Positions 24,401 to 36,400 of a stretch of DNA of 64,000 bases are shown in pieces. The DNA is from Archilochus colubris (Eukaryota; Chordata; Aves; Apodiformes; Trochilidae), in NCBI GenBank assembly GCA_023079485.1, contig CM041092.1, positions 292,127-356,126 of the forward strand. Direction: 5' to 3'. The translations under genes were made by a program, and so were the position numbers. Below the pieces are notes generated by a model. The model was given only the letters and a program-made list of their open reading frames with translations. It was not told the origin of the DNA and ran no database searches. Position 1 is the stretch's first letter; each line of letters begins with the position of its first letter.

Positions 24401-27400
24401 AAGAAAGATTTTTCTGCTTATTTAAAATAAATGGTACCAATTTCAAGGCCAATTTCCATATTGCTCTTCCTGTCTACCATCTCAGTCATTGCTTTTCACT
24501 ATGGAAGTAACATTATTACAGCACATAAGCACTAACGATGCACACAAGAGAGAAACGCTCAGATGTACACTAGAAAATTATGTTCCTTCCAAACACATTC
24601 CAGTTTTTTGTTAAAACAAAACCAAAAAACAAGCTAAAACACCACAATAGGAGGAAGAGTAGGAATTCACATACCTTCCAGTTGCCCGCAGAGAGATTCT
24701 GGAGAGATCCTGCAGAGCCCTCTAGAGTAGCTGGGTTGGAGCTTTCTGCTAGAAGCGTGAGGTATGGCTTCACCACAGATGGGTGCCACAGCATTTCCAC
24801 CCCTTTAGGAGACTTGGAAAATCCTGGTATAGGACCAACTCCATCCCACTGAGAAATTAACATGTATTTGTAACTAATCAAACCTCTAGATTGTCTTTAA
24901 CATATGACAGTTTTTCTTCAAGCCCTGTACTCTCCCCCAACCTACAGCTGATGTATTTGTAATACAAGGAAAACAGCAAACCTGATCCTCCTGTGAAGTT
25001 TTTTTTTTCTTCTTCTTTTTTTTCCCCCAGCAGCTTGGCTCCGAATCTTTGCTGGGTGATTCCTTCCCTAACAAGTCATCCAGTTCATTGATCCCCAGCA
25101 GTCGTGCCTGAGGTACCTCCAGTTCCAAACGGTAAGAAAGGTTTCGCAAGGTACACACACAGTTTTCCACTGTCTGAAGCCAAAGCAGGAAGATGTCATG
25201 CAATTAGTGATAAAGCAAACCAAACAAATTGAGAAGAGAATGAAAAGGCATTTGGAGCACAAGCACTGAATTCTAATTCTGGGCCTTGGGCATTGCTTTG
25301 TCTGTTTCTCTGGTAAAATTGCAATCTCTCTCCTGATATCCTCGAATATGAAAATATTTATAGCAATAATCTATAGTGGCTACACTATAGTAGCAGTAAT
25401 CTACAAGCCACTATAGAGGCTTATTTCATAGTATCTGAAAATGAAAAGCACAAGAGCTCATTTTATTAAAGAATTAATACTTCAATGCTGCTGAAAGTGA
25501 AACGCATGGAACACATTACACTGCATTATGCAACAGAATTTGATTGTGCACCAGTGAACTGGGGCTGGGAGAGAGGCCCACCTGAGCTAAGCACATCACA
25601 GTGATGAATTATACTATACAAACCCCAGGGGACACACAGTTTAGCACCAGAAGTAATTTAGAGGAAAGGTGCACACACCTTGCTGTCATAATCTGATGTG
25701 TTCACACACGTGTGGATCACATAGAGCAGGGAATCAACCAGCCCCTCACAGGACCTCATCTGCTTCCGGGCCTCCTCACCTGCAGAGCTGAGGTTCCTTC
25801 AGGGTTGGAATGAAGAAGGAACACAGGGAAGTCACAGACAGACACACATGAAATCATGATTAGACTAGATTAGATCAGATTAGATTAGATTGGATAGTTT
25901 GCAGAAGTTTTTTTTTACAGCTGACTGATAACTGAAAAGTTAAAAACAAACATGCCATTTTGTGCAGCAACCCACTCCCAATTCTTACAAAAGATAAATA
26001 TGATTCAAAACTGCAGTTTCAAGAGAGCAGTGACTCTGACAAAAACAGCCATAAGTAGAACCACCAGCCTTATATTTTTCCATTTCAAGCACTTTCTGTT
26101 ATACATGCCCAAATCTATGGTTTGTAGGTAGTGCAGAATAGATTGCCAAGCTTGTCTGTGTTAGAAATACCCTTTTTTTAGCCTGTTTTTAAAATTAGAA
26201 CAATTCAGTGATCTGTTCTGTGGTGCAGCCTCGTTAACATTTGCAGTAATGCTACACAGAGGCACACATTGTAAAGGTATAAATTAGGGTGTAAGGAGGT
26301 CTTCTAGAACAGCAAATTACCTCAGGCATCCTGTAGTGTTGCGCAGAACTAGGGAAGTCTGAAATTTGATTTTATGATCATCATCAAAGGAAGAACTGTT
26401 CCATCCAGAATGTGGCACGATCACAGTGTTTGTTAGTGTGGACAGAGCATCTCTAATGATTGTCATCTTGACTGCATCGCATGAGGACAAGTTCCAGAGA
26501 ACCCCTTCAGAAAAGATTTCCATTGCAGTGAAGTCAGAAAAGATTTGGCAAATATAAAGCAACATTAACAATTTATGATCCATCCCACACTGACTACCTG
26601 TAACGGGAAGAAAATCTGTCTTTTTTTGTAGTATTCCAGCCTAACAAAATTAAATGAGGGAGCTACTAAAACTTGAAAGAGAAACTGTTAAAAGGAAGTG
26701 AAAACTATTTTCTATCCTCTGATATTTTTCAATCCTCAGAATCCTTCCTGAACAAATCACTTCCATATTAAGAAAAAGAGATAGCAGATAGGTGCAGTAC
26801 CCAAGAAATACACCTTCTTTTGATGGAAATGGAATTGTTTTCATACATTAGAACAGCAAATCATTTATTATTTCTGAACTTTCTGTCTGCACCCCAAGTG
26901 TCAAGTAGGTTCAGTTATTTCAGTTGTGTCCAGTTCAGAAAAATAATCTGCATTATAGTTCTCTCCTTGAGTCTGTTCAACTTTTACCTGTGACAAGCTC
27001 TTTTACTTCAGCATCCACGGATTTTCTCAACAATCGTAACAGAGCAGGAATCCCACCAACATTCTTCATTGCTATTTTGTTTTCATCAGTAGACTTTCCA
27101 TAAACAAGGTTTCTCAGTGCACCACAAGCATTCTTCTGCACTTCCAGGACTCTGTGATCCAAGAGATCAACTAGGTGCTTGATTCCTCCTAGCCTACATA
27201 CCTAGAAAATGGAATGTTGGTAACATCAGCATACGTGGATTTCACCCATTTTACTCTAGAGATTTAAAAGGCTTTTGTTTTTATAAAGACAGTGCATTCC
27301 ATTCTACTTCAACAAGAATTATTGTTGGTAAACCTTAAAAACTTGATTGTTACTCTGCACTGAAAATTCCTCTAATCTTATCTTGTTGAAAAGGCTGATT

Positions 27401-30400
27401 AACATTTTCAGTCATCTGCTGTGTTCAGAGAAGAATTATTACTGCTAAAGTCTTGTTTCCCAGTAATTCAGTTTTTGAAGTAATTTCCTATCCCTAGGAA
27501 CGCATTTTTAAGGAATATTAGAAATAAGATTTAAATGCCAACTTTTACACTTCAAGTATCTGGACCAAAACCAGTGCAAACCCTACCAGACTTTTTGTTT
27601 TTCTTAGTCTCCAGTCATCAACAGGCTACACAGAAACAGGCTCTGGTAAACATAGGTCAGTGCTGCTGGATTACACAACATGAATGTAAAATATTTTCAT
27701 AGAATTTCCATGCAGCCTCTTGTGACAGGAAAAATCTGTTTGTGTGTCTAATTACAGGCACTTAGGTTTCTCAATATTATCATACAAGTGGTACAAACAG
27801 AAACATGAAAGGGTCCACAGTACTGTGCTATGATGAAAAAACCAAACCAAACCAACCAACAAACCAAACCAAGGAACAAAAACAGAGGCAAAGGTCTACT
27901 TTTTCTTCCCTAGGTTCCCTGGGAGCAGAACTGTGCTCTGCCCCTACCTCTGTTTTGACTTTGTTGTCCCCGAAGCAGAGGTGCTGCAGGTAGGCAGCGG
28001 CGTTGGCCTGCACGGAGGGGAACTGGTGCTGCAGCATGTGGATGACTTCAGGCAGCTCGGGGTCTCGCCAGGCAAACTCCCTTTGTTAGGTGAGCACATT
28101 CAAGAGAAGACATTAGTGATAAGTGCAGATTTATTTAGCAAAGCAGAATTACCAGAGCATCTCAAAGGTTTTTCAACAATTCTGTATTTGTTCTAGAGTG
28201 CTGGGGCTGGGAGGAAAACTGGTGCACTAGAACAGCTGTGAGACACAGCACCTTCCAGCAGGAAAGGACACTTCCTACCCTCTGCTCCTCAGTTAGCTTG
28301 CTCCCGGATCACACAAATATTTAGGTACTAAAATGATACAAACTGAAACATTGCAACCTACATAGATCCCCAAAACTTAAACAGATGATACAACAGACAG
28401 GCACTTAACAATGCTGCACAGGGCCACCTCTTCCACACAATATTTTTATTTAGTGTTCAACATTTTCCTAGTCTGAAGCCAATCATACTTCAAATGCTGT
28501 GCAACCTGAAATTTCATAATCAATGATTCCATGCAGGAAGTTTGCATACTTTGAGTTCCTCAGGGACTGTAAACTTAAAATCATTAAAACAAAATCTCCT
28601 CCATTAAACAAGTAATTTTGCACAGTCCAATTCTGGAAAAGTCATTAAAGAAATACATGCACAGATTTAGAAATACTGTTTGCTGGGCTATCAATCTTCT
28701 GTAAAAAAGAAGACTGAGAGAGAGGAAGGGCGGGAGGGAAAAAATATTCCAAGAACAGTATTTGGGGGTTCTATTAAAAGGCTAATGTTATCCTGATGAG
28801 CTTGGTCTCCCCAGGATTCCTACAGTCACCAAAAAGGGAACACTGAGTTATGTGCCTACTTCGAACTGCTCAGCAATGTAATTTTTTTCTCCACACTAAT
28901 GACAGGAAGACCTTAGGCAAAACTGGCTTTCCAATAAAGCTAGTAGCTTCCTGGACACTGCCTCAGTGATGCTTACAAACAGCCCAGCCTGAGTCAACCT
29001 GGCCTCTGGAGCAGCATGATATGCAAATCAGAAACTGAAACAGGTAAATGTAAGACAGAAACTATTTCACTGTGAAACTAATGGGTAAGAATGTGCATCA
29101 GCAATGAAACTGAGTGGGAATTTCTTTTTAAGTTCCTTGTTGTGAAGTGAAGGTGAAGTGTCCCTGCTGTGCCATGCCAGAACAGGCCAGCAGCAGGGTG
29201 CAGTCAGCAAGCACTGCTGCTTACAGGTGAGATTACCCATTAACATCACTTAGATAAATGTGCCCTTCCCTTCAGTAAAATGAAATTAATCCAGTCTCTT
29301 AATATCTATTTAAAAAATCAGGTATTAATGTCCTCTAAGAACAACAACATCTTTTAAAAGCAGTGCTTTTACTCTTGAGACTGAAGGACAGGCCCAAACT
29401 AGAAAATAACTGGCTCATATTGTGAGGCTTCTGTAATGCTGGAAGCCCAGGAGACTTCAGTGTAGGCTCTAGTCTAACCATAGCTCTTTTGGGGTTTCTT
29501 TGGTGCCCTAACATTTCCATACAAGAGATCCAGAGGCACCACTGGAGCCTTGGATGAGGGGCTCTGTTTTCAGCTCTTTCTGAACCAATAGAAAGTGTCT
29601 CGTGCTTCCATGGCCCAGGAATGTCTGGAAGCTGCCCCAATGAACTGGTAATCTGAGGACAGGCTGGAATTTCCACATTCATACTGAAGATAAAATGTAA
29701 CATAAACACCTCCAAGCTTTGCATGGATTAGGTTTTGATTCTCCCATTTTAAAATGCAAGAGTTTAATGAATAGTGTCTCTAATAAATTATAATTATGTT
29801 ACACATGTCACATGCCCACCCTGTGTACATACATTTACATCACACTACTAACAACTTAGTGTGTGTTGCAATTTAAGCAGGGTGCTGATGAAAAATTCCT
29901 TCAAATAAATTAGGTATATACTTTCTAATTTTCAATCCCCGATTTCCATTCCCATAAAGAGAAAATGTACTACAATATTACAGGTTGATCTGTAGAGTTA
30001 CCCCAAGATATTTGGAATAACCCAGTCAATTCTCACCAAATTTACAAGTACTCCCTGTTGTAACTTCTACATGAAAATAAACATGGAAGAAAAATGGAAT
30101 AGTAACTAAGTGGATAAAAGTACAGATCTTAGCATCTAAACTAATCACGGTTTTATAAACGATATAAAACTGGGCTATGCACAACAAAGTGCCAGATGCA
30201 TCCAGGGAATGTATTAAAATGTGACTGCTCAAAGCAGAGGTGTCCTTGCCTGGGGTCCTTCTGGATGCTGTCGATGGAGGGGGAGCGGGTGGTGCCGTCA
30301 TCGGCAGGTGCTGGGTGCTGCATCCTGCTGTAGCTGGACTCGGGGAGCCGGTACTGCATGGACCTGTAAGGTTCTGCGTAGGTACCACTGGTGTTCAGGC

Positions 30401-33400
30401 CGTAATTGTTTCTTTGGTATGTGAGTGTGCTACGCTGACTGGATGTTCTTTGCAGATTTCCAACTCCTAGTACAAAATCAGAATTAAACTAGGTAACAAA
30501 TGTTTAGTGAAGAGGCAATAGGTGGCTAAAAGTGTAGGAAAATAAATAAATCCAACTTAAACCATGAACTATGCTCCACATTGAAAGCTGTCACCTGATT
30601 TAAGGGAGCAATGGCTCAGTGTCACAAGGAAGAGAGGTTGGTTACAGAACTAAAGGCCTCATGGAATTGGCCTTATGCCTCAGCAAGATTTCAAGTAAGA
30701 CATGGATCTTGTGCCATGGAGCAGAAATCAGGATGCAAAATACTTTCAAAGTCTAGAATAAAATTCAGTTACTAGCAGTTATGTCAACTTGCCAACTGTA
30801 CTAAAAAAGAAAAAGCAGGTAAACAAAAGTTTATATATTTTATAAGATACTTTCAATTTCCTAACTACAAGTATGTTTTCTCTGACAAAAAGCTAACAAG
30901 ATGATTAATGCGAGGATTAAGTTGTTCTTTTTAAAAACAGGAACATGTATCTTCCTGACTTAACAGAGCAGTTGTGGCAGCTTTTGTTCTTCCAACGTAT
31001 TTGACATTAGGTAGACAAGTAAATAGAGAATTCCATTTTCTACTTGTATTTCCTCATTTGCAGATCCTGACACATTTGTTTACTCTAGACTGCAGAAGAC
31101 AGGAAAACTGCAAAACTCTTGCTCCTTCAGTATTCCATATGCTTAGTGTTTCAGTTCCATTAAAGAAGCCATTTTCAAACATGTGAAAACATGGCATATG
31201 AATTGGACACTTCTCTCTATATATTTCTAGGTAGTTACTTAGTTAAATCCTTAGTTAAATTATTTACCTGAGTTTTTGGTTATTACTCCATTATATAAAT
31301 TATTAACCAACCTTACAGAACAAACTGCACTGCAACATACAATATATTTCTCTTTACAGAATCAGTTCTAACACTCATCTAATGCCTATGCACTTCATAA
31401 TGCATGAGTAGCAATTCTACAGATACTATAAAAATATTTCAATGTGGGACCTGCAGGTATAGTATTTTAACATTACCATTTGCTGAGACATTTGGTAAGA
31501 AGAGTATTTTTATTGTGAAAGATACAGTAGATAATTTACACGTTCAGGCTATGGTTTTACTGTACTGATGAGTAAAGAGATATGAAACAAACACGATTTG
31601 TAGGAGAACGAGGCCACAGAATACAAGAGGAAGCAGAAATATGTTTGTGTGTCGTGAAACACACTTTGCTTGGATATACCTGAATGTGATATATGAAACA
31701 GAAAATACTCTGACCCTAAGATGACCCTGATATATAGCCCCGAGTATTTCCTACAATCACAAAAACCTTTTAATTCCTGCTGGTTTCTACCAGTTTCTAC
31801 ATCCTACTCAGTTTCTACCTCCGTTAATTCATAACACCTATCTTTTAATTTTAATCTGGCATTACATATTTCATATGTGTTCTCCCCTATGCCCTCAGTT
31901 CCAGCAAGTAAGTTCCACATGATTTTGGGACACAGTCAATGGAGGAGCTTCGGCAGCCTTGTACCCACCTGACCCTGCTCGGTACAATGCTGACTGGGAC
32001 CCCTGGTGGAGCTCGATGGTTCCGTGGTTTGGGCTGCGGTACACGGGGCTGTAGTAAGTTCTGCCTTCATAGATGGGGGTGATGTGCAAGTCAGGAGAAA
32101 CAGCTGATCGTAATTCTTGTCCTAGCTGGCTGTGCTGACTAGCATATGAACTCCTCAGGCCTAAAACCAAGAAGAGCAAAATATGTACATGGCCTAAATA
32201 CTTATTATTAAAAGTAATAAGGCTGTCATGAGTGAATCTTTCTCCTTTCAGCCAGTAAAAGGTGTTAGCTACAGCTACAGTTAAAAAGACTTATTCATTA
32301 AGCTTCCTTCCATTATTAAATGATCCATACTGAAAGAATAATTAACAAAGCACCATTTCTTTGATGAAAAGTTTTGTCCACACATTGACAACTTTAATAT
32401 TTCCAAATTTTTTTTTTTTTTTAGCAGTTCCTAGACCCAGCAATGACACGACATTGAGAACCTGACAGATACCCAGCTGTGGGATGGGGCACAGCCTAGA
32501 GGGGGTCATAATCCCAACAGTGAAGCAGTACATAGCAGTAAGAGCACCGGTAGTGCAGTGGGGATTTAAGCATGTGGACACAAGTCTATACCACTTTCCT
32601 CAAGAACAGCATTCTGAACAGTGCTGCACAAGCTCGGGCTTGCTTCTTTCTGAGAAGGTTCCCCCTCAACTGTCCCATGAAAACTTCATGCTGCTCTTGA
32701 ACAGAAGGTACAGAGCTTTTAGAACTAGGAGGATGAACTACCCAAAGGAAAAGCTCTTCTGCACTGCTCAGTTTCTCCCCTACCCCTACTCTTAAAAAAA
32801 TTATTTTGGAATTACTGTGGAAGCATTTCAGAATTGCTGCATTTCTCCCACACTTCTGTATCACGTTTCACCGCCTCACACGCTCCTAAAATTCTGGGTT
32901 TCATATAGCTGTAGGTTTCTGCCAAGTTTTAATCTGTGTCTTTACCTGTTTACTAACCTGTAAGGCTATCTGGGCGTGGAGGGACCATCCTCTCATAGAT
33001 CTCATACTGCTGTCCATACTGTTCAATATCATGAACTGTTCTTTGCAGCGTTGCTCCCAGATGCTGTGGGACTGCAGTCATGCCAGAGCGCTTCGGGGAG
33101 GAAGATCCCAGCTGAGTTTGGGATGGAGAAGCTACTCTGGCTTGCACATCCGCGAGGGCGAGAGGAGAGCCCACCCTGACGGCGGCTTGGTACTGTGCGG
33201 TGCCTCCGTTGGGGCCGGGGCCCTGCCGGGAGCTGAGGGAGCCGATCCTCCGCACGGCGCTGGGCGAGGCGGGACGCGGCGCCGCGTAGGGGGATGCTGC
33301 TCGCTGAGCCGGCAGGGTGGTGGAGGAATAGGGGTGGGAAGCGAGGGGCCTTGGCTCCGACACCGAGGGAGAGCCGTACCCACCGCCCAGGGAGGTGCGC

Positions 33401-36400
33401 AGGGAGCCCCGGGAAGGGGACACCCCCGTGCTGACCACGTAGGAGGGAGACTGTGCTCGGGAGGGGACAGAGCTGACACGTCGCATGACTCGGCTGGTGG
33501 CAACATTCATTGAAGGCTGTTTGAAAACAAAACCTGAGCTAGTTTTATCTCTTAGGCCATGTAGTGCAACCTTTCCGCCCTTAAGACAAAGAATTCAAGA
33601 AGGAATGCCCACAATCTAACAAGATATAAAAGCTGAAGAGCAGCTTTTACTCTAAATATAATTCCTTTAAGTTTTTCTATAAAATAACTACCCAGTGGTT
33701 TATTACTATATAAAATGGCAATTCAACATTAAAAGAACATTTGGTCTTCATTATTTTTGACTTTCTGTGTGGATTTGCATCTATGCTTTCCTCACCAGTC
33801 AGCCACTTCAGAAATGAGCAGTGATGCAGAGTTCTCACATAAGCCAATAAAGTTTGTGAATTACTGTCTAGCTTGTCATTCAGATTAATGAAAAAGGAGG
33901 GGGGAAAAAGCAGTAGAAGGCATAGGAACACAAATACCATCTTCCCTTAAGCACTATGCTTAAATACAGGCTAAATTTCTAGAGGCTTTCCCCATTATCA
34001 CAACTAAATTTTACGTGATACTTTCCTGATTCTGTATTCCCACCACACTCTGCAGTCAGTCCTCAGAAGTTTCATTTCATTTCAGCTGCAGCGAATGAAT
34101 GAGATCCCATGCATGCTGAATTCAGCAAACAGGTCTATGTGTGCTGCAAGCCACTTCTGCTTTTTAACCACCGAAGGTGTTAAATAAAAAAGTAATGTGA
34201 AAAATATATCAATTCAAATCTGCAGAAAGGCAAGTCCAGCTTTGGAATTATTATCTTTTAAAACTGTGTCACAGACAGAGATGAAGTGCACCCTTGTGAG
34301 CATACCTGGACTGATGTCTGTCCCTCAGCTCGCGAGCTCCTCACCAAATGGTTATTTGTGGTTCCAATAAGGGAATGGCCCTGTCTGTTTTCTGATTTGC
34401 TCAAGTTTTGGCTGTTATGGAAACTGCTCGCTTCCTGGTAACCACTGTCAGAATAAGAGTTCATTTGTGTTGAACTCCTTGAGTTGCCTACAGACCCTGT
34501 AGATATGAAATCAGTATAAGAATGAAAGCATCAAACAACTTCACAGAATATTATATAACTGCTATTAATTGCACTTATAATTGTGTTACATTATCACACA
34601 GCCAATACAGACATATATTCTAATATTTAAAATGCATACAACAGACCCTCACTTTCATGAAGAGATGTCTGTTCTGGTGAGTAGAGGTTCCCTGGTTCTG
34701 GTTCTGTCCTAATGTCATAGGCATTGGTATGAACACTCTCTGACACTTGAGGTTTGTTTACACCAGTGGTCGGAGGATCTGAAAAAATACATTAATTAGA
34801 TAAATGTAAGGATTCATATTTGAATTTCCTGCAAACTCAGTAATGATAATTTTCTCACAGATGCTAACCAAGAACTTACTTCCAACACCAAGAGTCTACT
34901 GGCATACAGGTATCATCTACCAAACTAAATGAAAAGAAGGTTAACACTAATGCCTGAGGAGTTTATTTCCTACAATTTTGACATTATTCTACAATTCTAA
35001 TTTTACAAATTACATTCTAACCTATTTTACTAGAAAACTGAATTGATTACCTAGGAAGTATACCTTGCAGAATAGAAACATTGTGCAACTGTGTTGTAAT
35101 GCCCAGAGAATTGCTACCACTTGTTCAAGGTCCTGTATCTCAGGAGCTTCTTCAGTAAAAGGCTGAGTTGAATTTCATCCTGTTTGTGTACCATCAACAG
35201 GAGCTGCTACACATTTTATACAATTTTTACTTCATCTATTACTATCCAAATGTTACCTTTTCAACAGCTCTTAAGCTAGCTTCACTTCTAAAAATATTAC
35301 CTAAACTTTATGGACAAAATAACGTTCCATCATACAAAAGAGAAAACATATTTCAACACTATTCTAATACCAGATTTTTAAAAAAAAATACTAAAAATCA
35401 ACACAACTTAGAAGTTACCAGCAGTCAGCACTTATTTATCAGTAGTACATTCAGAGGTCAAATCCATCGAGTAAAATTTGTTGCCAATTAATTTATTACA
35501 ACAGGAATAATATGACCTATTAATGACCTATGCAATCATCAGTATGCCCAGAAATGATCCAGAGGACCAGCACTGAAATAACTCACTTGCGAGTTACCCT
35601 TGCTCAAGTAACAGATCATAACTGACATCAGTATTACATATTCTTTAGAGTAAAACACTTGTGAAGACTGGCCCACTTAGATGATAATTATGTTCAATTT
35701 AAAAATATTTTTATCTTCAATCTTTCTCGTTTAAATACTACAACACCCTGTTATTTTAGTTACTTGATATTACATGATACTAAATCAATGTCAAGCTGAC
35801 AAATAATCAATTTTGAGAGAAATCCACATGGAGAATAAAGTTCAATTGTGCATTGCTGTACAGATGTTCCTGAGACAGAGGTCTGAACCGAAACCTGGCA
35901 TCCACCACACATTTGCCACCACGCAAATGCTTTCACAGTGCTGAAAAATAAAGATTGTTTAGGCTCTCTAACAAAGGCAAGAGTGCACAATGAAATGAAT
36001 TGTTGTCTTTCTTTTTCTGTCTGCTACTATAAATCATGAGGAGAGTGCCTTGAATAAAATAATAGCCTTTTTATAAAGGCCTGCTGATCTAATATTCTAT
36101 TTATAAGCATCTGCAAAACACTCTTTTTTATTTCTGTTAAAAATTCTGTATAATTCTACTAATGCATAAAGCAGTTACAGCTATGCTCACATCACATCAT
36201 CTACAGATGTTTTTTGGTATAACTTGCTATCTGCAGTCAGGAAAAGAGATGATTTAACAGAGTGTTTTCATTCATCTTTAACTTCAGTATTTTTCCCATA
36301 ATAGTTGGTAAAGCATTGTAGAGTTATAGAGTGGTTTGGGTTGGAAGGGACCTTAAAGATCATCTGGTTCTAGCCCCCTCTTGTTTTAGAAAGAAAGTTC

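Larger units (their letters stand above)
18423..26320 (-). other. PKP4 introns 11-20 (between coding exons 11 and 21)
   Basis: Ten introns of about 0.1-2 kb separating coding exons 11-21. All are GT-AG except the one after exon 16 (GC-AG, 20819-21457). Content is AT-rich with minor simple repeats: (GA)n at about 19549-19561 and a (GATTA)n-like run at about 25858-25897. No further genes were seen. Confidence 0.85.
26505..34305 (-). other. PKP4 introns 5-10 (between coding exons 5 and 11)
   Basis: Introns of about 0.5-2.2 kb around coding exons 6-10. The intron 28081-30249 starts with GC. A low-complexity (CCAAA)n-like run lies at 27838-27885, close to the exon 9 donor. Nothing else was recognised. 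Confidence 0.85.

Noticed and set aside
33031..33513. 160-codon ORF on the plus strand
   Set aside because: It lies exactly opposite PKP4 coding exon 6, and its Gly/Arg/Ala-rich content comes from the GC-rich exon. It has no domain or splice support.
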